Below are positions 13,441 through 26,090 of a stretch of DNA of 64,000 bases, one piece after another. The DNA comes from Gibbula magus. Lineage: Eukaryota; Mollusca; Gastropoda; Trochida; Trochidae. The stretch spans positions 32,989,860-33,053,859 of the forward strand of contig OW388293.1 of the NCBI GenBank assembly GCA_936450465.1, written 5' to 3'. How positions within the stretch are numbered: position 1 is the first letter of the stretch; each line of letters opens with the position of its first letter. Made by a program: the position numbers and the translations under genes. The notes under the pieces were generated by a model. It was not told the origin of the DNA. It saw only the letters and a list, made by a program, of their open reading frames with translations, and did no database searches.

Positions 13441-16084
13441 TTTTCCAATTGCTGCTGTAAACCGTTAATAACAAAAGAAACGCCATCAAGAGGTAAAGAA
13501 CTCACAAGGAACCTAATTAGTAAAGCTTCTTTGGTGTATGTCTGAACGAGGGAATAAAACTCCACAACATCGGACAAACTTTAAATAATTTGTGTTCTTT
13601 TTGTTTAATAAACCAGTAGCTCATCACATTAAAAAAAACACATTTAAACTAGATGTCGATATATTAATCCATTCGAGGAAGAGGGTAATTGACAAACTAT
13701 AAAATTATAAATAAAATAGAATACACAATAAAATACAACAGAGAATATTAGAAAAGGCAAAGATGGCAACCTCTGCTGTATGAAATGGTCAATCTTTCCT
13801 TGAGGGAAATATTTCAGATCTGACTTTTACAGCTCTTTAATACACAACATGAAATGTCATCAGCTTTGACATTTACACATTAGTTGCGTCACATCACACT
13901 GGTTATTTATTTGATGCAGGTGCGAGAAGGAGTCGAATTGAGTTTTCAATAGTCTGGTGCCAGAGGAAATGTGTTACTGTAACCTCCCGAGGATAATCAG
14001 TCGGGAGAAGTTTCTGTTATAACTCACATGGGCAGATGGACATACAGAAGTATATTTACTGTAAATACCTCCTGAATGTTGATTGGTTGTTTAACGAAAT
14101 TTACGTTTTCTGTGGTCAAAACGTAAGTGTCAGGACTACTTCAATAATCTCTTAACATTATCAGACTGATAATTTTAATATTTGTTTGCCCAAATTATGT
14201 TTGGTGTTTTCTTACACGTCGGAGGAAACAGTTAAATTGAGGGAAACTAAAAGACACTGCCAATTAAAATGATTTCGTTCGTATGTAATGACGTCGGTAT
14301 GAGCCGCTATGACGTAAAAGCCGCTGAAGTTTAAGAAGGAGGCGTTATTTATTTGCGAGAAGGAGTCGAATTGAGTTTTCAATAGTCTGGTGCCAGAGGA
14401 AATGTGGTACTGTAAGCCCACGAGGATAATCAGTCGGGAGAACTTCCTGTTATTACTCACATGGGCAGATGGACACAGAGTTGTATTTATATTGTAAATA
14501 AGATACAGATTTTAACCTTTCCCAGCCGATAACTTGAGAATCTGCCAAATGAAAAAAACATATTGCAATAATGGTATTGCACTTTTTTACCGGTACATAT
14601 ATACCGATATACCTGTAATATTGCACACCCCTAAATTGGCGCCGAAAACTCTAGTCCAACTAATTCACTGTTATTTACTTATTTGTTTCAGACTCAAGGT
14701 GCATTATGAAAATTTTTCCCATGTTAAAATCGAAATTCAGATTCGAACTGGATCTCTTATGGCTGGGCAAATTGAGTCCAAAAGGTTTAGACCGCGATAT
14801 CATAGTAAAGTCTATCCATACCTTGATTTTCAGATTATTAACTCTCGTAGTTTTGGTTGAAACCCAGTGTACACGGTATATAGCACATGGCAGCAGGTTA
14901 TGTGAGTAAAATGTAAATGTTTAATGTTTTCAATGCATAACCAATCGTACAACGATTACGAGAGACAAATAATATACCTCAATATTGAAAATTCAGGTTG
15001 AAGTTGGCTGTACAACAGATGAAATGTTGTCACATGTATCTACTTCAACGCTTCATTGGCTGTTGAAAAGGAATGCAGTCTAAGAAGAATTGCACGTGCA
15101 ACTCAAACAACATTGGCACCAAGATGGATGCTATAGATGCAGGCATATTTCAATAAGTGTATTGCTATCTGGATTAATACTTTATGATCAAAAGTCACAG
15201 ACCTTCTTAAAAAACAGATTAAAGATTAAAGCTTTACACAGCTGACATGCGGGAACTCTGTTTAGATTGGTGTACCGTTGATTGACTGGTGAAGTTTTAT
15301 TGCTGGTTTATTGCTATTGAGGTTTAACGCCCTACCCGTGAAAACCCAAAACATTTCCAGCCTCAAAAATTGTTCAAGTGGAAATTTCAGTGATATCGTC
15401 AAGGTAATCTGAATTACTCATACGCTTACACGAACCATGTGTGTTGCAAATTCAGTTAAACTTTATTCTCAAAGTCTCACTCACTCAGGCAACACATTAT
15501 CTGAGCAGCAGTTAAAAAACATATTACATCACTTATTAGTGTTTATGGTTTCCCGACGTTATTTAAGCCAATAAAACACTTCTACAGTAAAACAATTTTT
15601 GGAAAACACAATTGCACTCGTACTCTGAGATATACCGTCCTCGTCAAAATATTAAGCATATATTCCGAGTTGAAGTGTATTATCCAGAAATCAAGTGTGT
15701 CTTATCCATTGTACTTCAAAACCGTAAATTTGTAATGCATCTACCACGAACGCTCAAAGCTTTTGTTTTATACACAGTTCTCACATTACCAATCTGTTTT
15801 GATTATTCTATCTATGTGCCATTGACGTATTAGAATTTTATAGTTATATGTAGATTTTTAAAAACATTTTTCTTTGGGGGTTTATGATAAAATCATTAAA
15901 GAATGTATATTTTCATTCTGCTTTGTACAGCTTGTTCTTCATTCAAGTAAATGTCAAATTTTAAACATTCTGTATGCGTAGTGAAGATGATCATTTCTCA
16001 TTTAATGGTTTGATGGTTGATGGTTTGATGGTTTAAACATATCTATTCATACAATGTAAATGCGGATGGCATCATGACTACACA
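13441..16084 (+). repeat. IR3 spacer: mosaic of forward unit fragments
   Basis: Bases 13490-14160 follow unit A 21350-22390 in order, including AGAACTCACAAGGAACC and the ATAATCAGTCGGGAGAAG block at 13995. A local ~120-bp duplication is present (13921-14040 and 14354-14470, period about 433). Bases 15420-15960 resemble 4130-4620. A small TGATGGTT-type tandem lies at 16003-16036. Short open frames at 14534-14909 and 15612-15833 have no recognisable domains. Confidence 0.55.
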
Positions 16085-16130
16085 CAAAAACATTGATGTT
16101 CTGGTATACAGCCATTAATCAACCAAATAT

Positions 16131-16215
16131 TACACTCAATTCATAACAGTTTCCTTACTCTGAGGGTGGGGTTCAAATCCCAAAAGGGACTCGGTCCGAA
16201 GAAGTACCCTAGACG
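16131..16215 (+). repeat. tRNA-derived SINE head remnant, arm copy 2
   Basis: Contains GGGTTCAAATCCC-like box B sequence (one base off in this copy) followed by a GGGACTCGG stretch. Mirrors 13318-13400. Confidence 0.5.
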
Positions 16216-16638
16216 CCAAAAGAAATGTACCCCTATTTGAATTTAAATATCATAAACAAAGTTAAGTGCGCAGAGGAACTTGGTTTGTTTTAACATCCCA
16301 TAAGTTGAGCATTTTGTGCTAAAATTACAGACTTGAGAATGTACTGATAATTATGTTATCGCAATAGTTTCATGGGTGGGGTCAATTGTCCTATTTCATA
16401 GAAAAATGGAAGGGAAAAAATGTAAAAAAAAGTAATAAAGTGAGCCAAAATGTTATCGTCTACTTGCACATCTAAAGGCAATGAAATCAGTTATGTTTTG
16501 GATAGGATGTATTCGTTAAATCAACGGATTGATTAATCTACATTTAATGAGGTTATATAGAGTTTAGTTTCGTTACTACTTGCTACCTTTCGGACATCGG
16601 GGGATCAGGATTATCGATGTTCGGACTATCACGACTTG

Positions 16639-16740
<102 letters not shown>

Positions 16741-18470
16741 CTGTCAACATTGTTTCATTTCTACTGTAATGAAATTTCATTAAGCAAGTTATCAGTGTTA
16801 GCAAATACATCAATCCATCTTACTGAAATATCAATCTTCTTCAGATTTCTGATAACAAGTTTTCTTCAAATTATTATCACACAGCTAATTTCCTTTGGAG
16901 TTGAACAGTCCACCTGATGTAAACATAGAACACGATTCAATGTGACAAGTCGGGATTACTCACTTACATTCAATAAGTGATGTATTTTATTATTTATATA
17001 TTTATTAAGGTCTTTTATAACTTTAAACAGTAGCATGTACACTGATTACAACAATTAATCGTTTGAAGAATTGTGTAATGCGATACCACAATATGAACTG
17101 CATTGGAATTTGTTATTGATAATCAAGGGCTTTACTCTGAATGTTTATGCTGTTCCAGTTAAAACACCCAAGCGAAGCGTCGTCCAGCTCATGATATTCC
17201 AAGAACTGAAGTTACTCTTAATGCTGGAAGGTCATTGCTAGTAAGAAGGTGGACTTATGATCCAAGCAAATTCCTTTCATCTTGACAATTAGTACTAATG
17301 TTGATTGTTCTTCAGTTTGAATTTATTGGAAATAGGAGAGTGACATATAGCTTTTGCTTATTTTATCATGTCTACAGTAATGAATTAAAGTCCAAGAAAT
17401 ATAATTACGTTGAGATCATCTTTTATTAACCTAATTACCATTGTATTTAAATAAAGTTAAATGCAAAATATTTTGTCAAAAAGTCCTTTTGAAATATCGA
17501 TTTCAGCATCCCATCAGTTTTTGAAGTGGTATAACATTCAAACTATTATACCATGCTGATTGGAATTTAATGCTTCTTAACAAATATCTTAACAGAGTAT
17601 TTCAAAATCGATTTTATGGTACCTACGATGACAGTATTTATCATTTGACTCTGTTGAGGTGATTGTTTATTGGAACAGTTTATTAGAATTTATATCATTG
17701 GTTACGTATGCTACATAGAGTGAACATAGGGCAATATTATTAGATTATATGAATTTGTATTGGATGCCTGGACAGTGACGACTGGACAGAGGTATGTACT
17801 TTCATATTAATAGTAAAAATGACAGATACCATCCTTCACAATCATCCATATCTTATGAAATTATTTATTACAAAATCTGTTCCATTCAAAGTCAAAGTTT
17901 TTTTTTATTAATGAGATTGCGATCGCTATTAAAGATTCATTAGGGTTTTAGTTATGTGTGAATATTCGAGAACTGCAACTTTAATTACTGGTCCAATTAT
18001 GATTGAATGAAGACGGTTTCATATCCCGATCTAATACTATGATCATGTGCTAAAGTAATGCTAAAGTAAGTGCTATGTAAACGGTATGCAGTTATAGGAA
18101 TAAATGTAAACTAAAAATTAATTAAAAGGTATTTTCGTCTAAGAAAAATTATACAAACTCCAGTTTGTGTTACAGAATGAATTATTGATAATTGAAACCA
18201 GAACGTAAGTGTAAATCAAATGTAGTTTATTATATTTGAACGAATATAAGTAGGGGAACTATTACAACCTCACCAATTCCTTTTCTAAATCAGAAAATAA
18301 AGACATTGAACTTTTCTTGAAGAACGCTTAATTTCTATTCAAAGATACATTTAAAACCGATACCAATCCCTTTCCTGAATCAGAAAGTATTTCAAGATGC
18401 TCGAGAGTTTCAGTTTGCTAGAAGTAGGCGATTAATTCCTTTGCAAAGATGCTTGTGACATAGAAACTCT

Positions 18471-18918
18471 TGTAATATATAGGGGATATCTCTACCATTC
18501 TCGTATATTTTATGAGTGCTTCATTAACTTAGTACCATCCAAAACCTGTCAGAATTTATAAAATATTTGGTAATCAATTATGTTAATCTTTTTGTTCATT
18601 GCAACATTTATTCATAATCTTTTGATGAACAAGAAATTAATCTTTGGATTGTGTAAAACTATAATAATACTTTTTGTGTCGACTGACAACTGCATTGTGC
18701 TAGAATCAAGACATTAATAAGTTGTATTCTATATGTTTTGTGCACTGACTTTGATGACGTCATTGATTTTGTTGTTGAAAAAAGATGGCTGATTGAAATA
18801 AACGGCAGTAAACGACACGGAGAACTTTCATGTTTTAATTCAAGTTTGTTTGGGGAAAATGTCGATCCTTGGTACGCAGCACGTACAGTCCTGGACTCGT
18901 CTGCGCTATTCTACTACA
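18471..18918 (+). repeat. 5' LTR (448 bp)
   Basis: TG...CA ends. It contains a TTATAAAATA TATA-like box near 18557, a TGACGTCA CRE-type palindrome near 18753 and an AATAAA signal at 18797-18802, a plausible promoter and polyadenylation layout. I compared it base by base with the 3' LTR by eye and saw no difference. Confidence 0.93.
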
Positions 18919-19024
18919 TGGTGGAGAATCCGGGTACAATTAAGTGACAATTAAGTGACGTGATTTTGTAACCAACTGAACTTTCAAAAGCACGTGTTCT
19001 GCCTCGTGGTCTCGCTTTGTCACC

Positions 19025-19453
19025 ATGGACAAATTCATCTTTAGAAAATTCTATGGACTCTCAAGTGAGGACGGGGAGCGCTTCCTCGCTGATTTCGAGG
19101 CTTTCAGCAACCTGAAACAGCTGAATGGCCCAGCCAATGACACTCGAAAAGTCGCCGCCTTCACCCTGCAATTGGAAGGGCCAGCCGCCACCTGGTATCG
19201 CAACCTGCCGGATCGGTACAGGCAAAACTGGCTTAACGTCTCACGTGCGTTTTCTGTGAAATATATAGACTATGATCCCCAAGACAATCCGAATGTTGTG
19301 GCAGAGACTGAACTTTATAACCACTTAAGTTTGCAGGATGGACAGCCCATCGAAGTTTTCCATGCTAATATTGTGGAGAAGGGGAGGAAACTGAGAAAAA
19401 CCAACGCAGACATGATTGCAAAGTTTATCGAAGGACAGCTCCCTGTAATTTAG
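19025..19453 (+). CDS. gag: Truncated Ty3-type Gag (142 aa)
   Basis: The start at 19025 lies 106 bp after the LTR in a good context (CACCATGG). The protein matches the N-terminal Retrotrans_gag-type capsid region. It has an early F-x-G-x-x-x-E-D-G-E-R-F-L-x-x-F segment (residues 9-24), a central A-A-T-W-Y-R-N-L-P motif with Trp57, and Q-N-W-L-N-V-S-R-A-F-S-V-K-Y at 67-80, the equivalent of the usual W-x-x-F-x-x-x-F stretch. It stops at residue 142, just after F-I-E-G-Q-L-P, where full-length Gag proteins would continue toward the CCHC zinc knuckle; no knuckle is present. Its inferred role is capsid assembly. The frame is intact to its stop, so it may be expressed, but no replication enzymes are encoded. 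The GC content is clearly higher than the flanks. Confidence 0.85.
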   Translation: MDKFIFRKFYGLSSEDGERFLADFEAFSNLKQLNGPANDTRKVAAFTLQLEGPAATWYRNLPDRYRQNWLNVSRAFSVKYIDYDPQDNPNVVAETELYNHLSLQDGQPIEVFHANIVEKGRKLRKTNADMIAKFIEGQLPVI

Positions 19454-20612
19454 ATAAATATCTTGTTGATGTAGTTGTTCAAGTTCAATGTTACAAGTTT
19501 TGTAATTTTCATAACCGTTCGATATGTTGCACTGTTTCTAGTTCAAGTTCTCGGTTACACATTGAAAAATAATTCTTAGTTCTGATAATATAAGGGCTGT
19601 TTCTCCCATGTTATCACTTTGCTGTGAATCAGCATTCACATATTATCCATGCCTCATCATTTTAACCAGCATTATCTTCCAACTCATGTTGGATCACAAT
19701 ATGGTTTATAGCAATTAAATATGATTGTTTAAAATATGCACTTGTTTCATTCAAGCTGAATATGTTATCCTTGCAAGTATTGTACACATGTACCTTTAAC
19801 ATCAAGGTTGAGCAGTATTTACATTTGTCACTGGTTTTATCTGTAACCATTTTACAGTATTATTGCTATGTACTTTTATAGTCATCAGAGAAAATATACC
19901 TTTTCTGTTTTACTGCTAGTTAACAGAGTGTTTGGATTTTGGTTGAAATTGTAAGTGTATGATTGAGTGGGTTTGTGATCAGAACTCAAGTGTGCAAGAG
20001 GGCTAGTCTGTATCACATATGTAATTGGTAAATCTGATGTAACCATAGTAGATCTGTTATGTTTCAGAAAAGTGATGATATATCATATATTGTAATGCTC
20101 ACAGTACAAACTTTACTATGTGTTGATTTATACCACTTAGGCTAAATCATTGTAAAATGTCAAGGAGTTAGTTTTGAGAATGCATATCCACATCATGCCA
20201 TTGTTAACACAATATGAACAAAGTGTTTTCAACTTTTCACTGTCAGTTAAGCCTTGAATAAGATTAACCTGCATCTGTGAATCCTGGAGACTGTACCATT
20301 TTGTATTTTACATTTCCAGACTTTAAGTGCCTTGCATTATCTAATTGTAAGTCAATCATTGACTTGATGTATTCAAGGTATTTTATTTGACCCCTCTACT
20401 GCATTTTGTAAAGTGGTATTGACAGAGTTGTCTCCCTTCATTTACTTGTTCACTTTGTCAAATATTTCAGTGTTCCTAATCTTTCATCATTTCCTGTCAT
20501 TGTAAGTGCTTTCCATTCCCGAGTACTTTTCCATTTATTAATTGCCAATTGTTTTCACAATTGTAATGAAACAAATCTATGATATTGTTTCATTTTCCCC
20601 CCAGAGCCCCCA

Positions 20613-21060
20613 TGTAATATATAGGGGATATCTCTACCATTCTCGTATATTTTATGAGTGCTTCATTAACTTAGTACCATCCAAAACCTGTCAGAATTTA
20701 TAAAATATTTGGTAATCAATTATGTTAATCTTTTTGTTCATTGCAACATTTATTCATAATCTTTTGATGAACAAGAAATTAATCTTTGGATTGTGTAAAA
20801 CTATAATAATACTTTTTGTGTCGACTGACAACTGCATTGTGCTAGAATCAAGACATTAATAAGTTGTATTCTATATGTTTTGTGCACTGACTTTGATGAC
20901 GTCATTGATTTTGTTGTTGAAAAAAGATGGCTGATTGAAATAAACGGCAGTAAACGACACGGAGAACTTTCATGTTTTAATTCAAGTTTGTTTGGGGAAA
21001 ATGTCGATCCTTGGTACGCAGCACGTACAGTCCTGGACTCGTCTGCGCTATTCTACTACA
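20613..21060 (+). repeat. 3' LTR (448 bp)
   Basis: Same length as the 5' LTR and identical to it by eye. Identical LTRs imply a recent insertion, because both copies are equal when the element integrates. Confidence 0.93.
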
Positions 21061-21064
21061 CTCT

Positions 21065-24000
21065 TTCAAACCTTTCTTGCAATTTCTGGAGACATTAGCG
21101 GTTTCCGACTCAAGTTCTCATAAATCCTCTGGGATGTCTGGCATCAGATTGGTATTAAAGGAACTCTCCGACCAGAGGACAAACACATTTAAAAACACCT
21201 TATTAAACACATGGCTGTCAAACGATTTACAACATCCTCATTATACAGAATCCGTCATTTCGTTGGAGGTATAAAAAGGTTTAAAATCGAGCAATTGTCA
21301 AATTAAAATCCCATTTTAATGAATCCGAATGTGACCATATGGCATTACATCTAACCGTTAAGAACTGACAAGGAACCTATTGATTTTAGCTTCTTTGATG
21401 TCTCATTAAAGGAGAGAATATCCATCGACAACACTGGACAACTATATTATAGAATGGCGCTCCTTTCTGTTTAACCCACAAAGAGTTCAATCAGTCCAAG
21501 AAGAGGAAGATTTACCAATTTTATGAAAGGAAAGGTTGTTTAGTAATTTAATGATCAATTCTCTTTTAGCATCATGCATTAAAACATGCAATACGAGACA
21601 CAATAATAAATAAGGCAAATATGACAACTTTTGTAGTCTAAAAGTGTCAACTTTTCCTTGAGGGAAATGTGTTTATATTGACTTTTACAGGCCTTTAAAG
21701 AGGCAGTAGCACGTTTTTCGCTCAAACAAGTCGATGAAATGTATTTGAAAAGTTATGTCACCAGTAGTAAAACATCCCTCTCTCATCGGAAAATCAAGTG
21801 AAAATCTCCTAAAAAAAAGAGTGGACATGGTTCGGTAAAGCTATGGGAATCGTTTATGTATTTCGAAATAATAAAATGTGTTCACATTAAAATGGCCGCC
21901 ATGCAATATTTGCTTTATACACAGCACCGTTATTACCACTACAGATAATTGGTTTGTGCATTAAGATGTTTTACCCTCTAAATTTAATATAAATTACATA
22001 AACCATCATTATAATTGGGAAATCTGAAAAAATAAAAATTGCAAACTTTAATATACACAATAAAATGTCCTCAGCTTTGACAGTTACACATTAGTATCGT
22101 CTTATCACACTGATTATTTATTTGACGCAGGTACGAGAAGGAATCGGAATTTTTCTATAAGAGTCTGGTGCCAGAGGAAATGTGTTACTGTAACCTCCCG
22201 AGGATAATCAGTCGGGAGAAGTTTCTGTTATAACTCACATGGGCAGATGGACATACAGAAGTATATTTACTGTAAATACCTCCTGAATGTTGATTGGTTG
22301 TTTAACGAAATGTACGTTTTCTGTGGTCAAAACGTAAATCTCAGGACTACTTATATAATCTCTTAACATTATCAGACTGATAACTTGAGAACCTGCAAAC
22401 GTTATTTGTTTGCCCAAATTATGTTTGGTGTTTTCTTACACGTTGGAGGAAACAGTTAAATTGAGGGAAACTCAAAGACCCTGCCAATTTAATTGATTTC
22501 GTTCTTATGTAATGACGTCGGTATGAGCCGCTATGACGTAAAAGCCCCTGAAATCTAAGAAGGAGGCGTTTTTCATTTAAACTAAACCGAATGTAGTGTT
22601 TCTCTTAACTAGATACATACTATGTTAAGAATCATTGTGAAGTTTTCAACGCTTTTCCTTTGATATTACACAATTGATGCTGTGAACTGTCATCAAAGAT
22701 GTAATCAGCAGCTAATGATGACATCAAACAATCTCATCCCTTAGTATATGTGACCCATTTGTTTTCAGATCCCTAACTTAAAGGACACTATTTCGTTGCA
22801 GATTGAATTGATCCCATCGTTGACGAATTATAAATGTCTCCAAACCTATTAATCTGCTGTTCAAACCTTCTCCACTATTGTATAGGAGCTGAAAGATTTC
22901 AAAACTGCAAGTATTTAGGCCAAACCACATTGAATACATCATGCCTGAGATTATTTCGTTAGCAGTAAGTGAATTTTGGTTACCAGAACCACATTGTACT
23001 GTAATGGCCATTTATGATAAAAACATTGATACAGCTTACTCGAAGAACGAGTAGCCGTGCATAGTTGTACAAATGGTGTATACTTTTGTATGACGTGTAA
23101 AATAAGTTTGTGGGCTCATTTACTTCAGAATAAACCATCATCACATCATTATCGCAGAGTCCTCAGTATGAAGATGCAGTATCTGTCAATTTAGATGACG
23201 TATACCTAATCACTTGTTTGAATGAAACAAATTACATTGTTCCTAATTGCTATTGAAGTATATTCATGAATATCAACAGTCAGTTAGTGTCTCGTCTCAT
23301 ATACACCGCTGACACACTTTTAATGAACGTTAGTAAGCTATGTGTATACATATAACCAAATTCATTTATTGATATTTGCAATGCGCATAATACACTAAAT
23401 TCACTGTGTTTTGTTTTTATCAGTAGTGGTGGGAAGGGGAATTTCATTGCAAAGGATTTCAGTAAAAACACCGTTTTTATACGATGACACGATTACGTTT
23501 GAGCATGATATTTCAAACATATTAAGGTTTCTTTGGGAAGTGACATTTTTAACCTATTGATGTTATAAATGTCAGAACATTTGCAGGACACGCAGTACAA
23601 ACGCAGATTTGAATTGTTACAAAGCCACAATCAATAAAAGCAAGCCAAATCAATTCCTTTCTTTAGAAATATCTACTTAGGAATTCATCTATCAGAGAAT
23701 TCCTTCTACACTACATTACCTCCTCAGTCAAGTCTTCAAATTTCCTCTGGCTATGAGACGTTCCATTGCATAGAACTAATTACTAGTTAGGTTGAGAACT
23801 TTTCTTCCCTCTATTTGTATCACACTCTCTTCCAGTCTTCACCTGCAGTAATGCAGTAGTGCGTGTGATAAGTCGTAGATATAACCTAATGGAAAAAGTG
23901 ATGAAGGATTTAACTTGGTCTTTGAAATATCGATTCGAGGAGATAAGTGAAAATTACTACGAACTGTATATATTCTGAATATATGGTGTAAAATAATGAA

Positions 24001-25150
24001 AGTTCTATCATATGGAATAGGAAATGTAAATGTATGAAATAGCACTTTCATAAATAACAATCAAACAATTATGTGAGATTCTGGCGAATATACTAATTTA
24101 TTTTGTAAAGACATTTTTCATGACATATACATACATGTAGATTTAGCATAAGAACCTGTACTGTCATAGATCAAGGGCGACAAAACATATGCAATCGCAA
24201 ATCTTTCCCTATTACCACACTCAGGGTACAGGCATGTAGCTTTGTCAATTTCCCCTTCAATTCCAACTTCAATTTCAAAACTTTGTCCTCACATGTTCTT
24301 ATCATGTTTATATATTTAAAGTGAATGCATTTTCCTCAAGTCATCAACGATAACAATCGTTTGGGCATTTGGATCTTTAAACTTGAATTACCGTTGTACC
24401 ATGAATCTGAGCCATTTACAAAACCAATGGTTTAATGGAAAAATGTTGAAATAATCTCCCGTCAGCTTAACAGGACTGAAAATCCTTTTCATCGGATGCA
24501 GTGCGGAAGAAATGCAGTGAATTCGCTCACATTTGACAATAGAACATACATAAAATTGTTTAAAAGTACCATATTCGTTCCCATTTGTTAAATAGTTTAA
24601 TATTTGTTTAATCACAGAATGTTCAGGGAAATTCTACCAACGTGACCCTGTCTACACTGATCGTGACTAATAAAGTGCCTCCAAATAGAATTGCTTAGCT
24701 GAGATGAGAATAGCAGACGATGATTAGGGGAGATTGACATGCAATTTAGTGCCACAACAGAATCAACCAAGGACTGGCTGCTCTCTCAAAGACTCAAAAA
24801 AAAGCCTTGTTATCAAATGTTCATAAATAATGTTGTCAACAGGATTATGAGTTTGCATTTTATTCATATAATTGTTTTTTGGCCATAGTAAAAAATCCTA
24901 ATGTGAGGAATGTAACAATGGAGTATTTGAATTGAATGAGGAAGAAATAGAGATAAGCCTAAGCAATCAAAGATAATCTTGACTTAACAATGACAATGAC
25001 TTTAAAAAAAACTAAAATTCTGTTTTTACATTAAGAAAAGGAAAATGGATATGGTTCATTTTACCGACTTCAGATTATGCAATAAAACTTAACTAGAATT
25101 CAAACATTTTCTAAATTGTCAATACAATATCATATATCAAAGCATAGTGT
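21065..25150 (+). repeat. Tandem unit A (partial) of the ~10-kb non-coding family
   Basis: Collinear with units B and C. Landmarks are TTTCCGACTCAAGTTCTCAT (21100), the AGAACTGACAAGGAACC block (21362), ATAATCAGTCGGGAGAAG (22204), TGACGTCGGTATGAGC (22513), the GATCCCATC block (22810), CTTCACCTGCAGTAATG (23836) and the CGTGACCCTGTCTACACTGA block (24640). It ends near 25140. Every open frame in it is short, unconserved between units and without domains. It carries one extra insertion (21699-22045). Confidence 0.75.
21699..22045. mobile_element. 347-bp insertion with 6-bp target duplication
   Basis: CTTTAA occurs at 21693-21698 and again at 22046-22051. Related copies at 13830-13850 and 38350-38370 have the uninterrupted site. 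The insert starts AGAGGCAGTAGCACGTTTTT and ends GAAAAAATAAAAATTGCAAA. I see no terminal inverted repeats and no box A/B, so the class is open: a SINE-like or short DNA element. Confidence 0.65.
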
Positions 25151-26090
25151 AATAGGTTGAAATTAAAACATTTATTTTAATGTCATGTATTCTGTTATTT
25201 TTTTCAAGTGTATATAAATATTTGCGTTATTTGGTGTTCAACAGAGGTTCATTGCTTTGGCAATGAACAGTTGCCTCCAAGCAGTGTTTTAAAGGTTCAA
25301 TTCAGGTATCTGATTGGATTGGATCAGTCCATCTTTACATATTGGGGAAATCAGGTTATTCCACCTTTCTGTCAGTGCTGTCATTGTTTTGATCACACCA
25401 GCTGATTTCAAATCACCAGGTCACAGCCATGTCTCATTACCACTGCACTTGTCACCTTCACCTGATGTGCACACAAGATATTCATAATCAACTTCCAAGG
25501 TTAGTAATCAAATTGCATTATATCTATATATTCTATAATGCATAAATAACATAAATATAAGTATATACATAAGTATATAAGTAAGCATTTCCAGTAAAGT
25601 ATCCATAAAAGTGTAATTAGTAAAGATATGGATAATCTATGCATGAATGTCTGTATGAATGATGGTTTTCTATATAAGTTTATATCATAAGTGTGCTTGG
25701 ATTGTGTATATTAATATGAATCACACATTGGATAAAACTATCCCTTTTAATAAAATTTATTGCATAAATCAATTATAGTGGCTGAACTAAGTTCAGTCAG
25801 GTTACATCATGTACGTATATATCTTCATGTATGCTATTTGCTTGGATCAGGTATGATATCCTGTACAACTATGCAGAGGGATAACCGCCGGTAGTTACTC
25901 TCCCGTGTCACCCACAGGGTATGCATATGGTCCTTTTCATTTTTTATGCGTAACTCATGTTTTACCTAGTGTTGTGTATTTGCTTTATTGGATCATGTAA
26001 ATGACGACATGATTATATATATATCCACCATATGGTCAGATTCTATAAATCCTATAAAATCTTATAAAGTTTGGGCAATTTGACTCAATA
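25151..26090. other. Sequence between units A and B, not shared with other units
   Basis: About 0.94 kb with no counterpart in units C or D. It contains short TATA-rich stretches (25540-25590) and a GGATAACCGCCGGTAG stretch (25880). No coding or transposon signature was recognised; it could be an unclassified insertion. Confidence 0.4.

Larger units (their letters stand above)
18471..21060 (+). mobile_element. Gag-only Ty3-type LTR retrotransposon, 2590 bp
   Basis: Two 448-bp LTRs beginning TGTAATATATAGGGG and ending CTACTACA flank 1694 bp of internal DNA. The flanks share CTCT (18467-18470 and 21061-21064), a 4-bp duplication; an extra shared A makes ACTCT possible if the LTR ends one base earlier. 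The mirrored arm (about 10805-10825) shows the uninterrupted site. TGG directly after the left LTR fits a primer-binding site at 18919-18936; I do not assign the tRNA. A partial gag ORF follows, and protease, reverse transcriptase and integrase are absent. The last ~1.16 kb before the right LTR is AT-rich and non-coding. Just before the right LTR is a C-rich tract rather than the usual purine-rich tract. It would depend on proteins from another element. Confidence 0.92.

Noticed and set aside
14534..14909. 108- and 67-codon ORFs in the IR3 spacer
   Set aside because: No domain, no conservation in related unit copies, no splice context.
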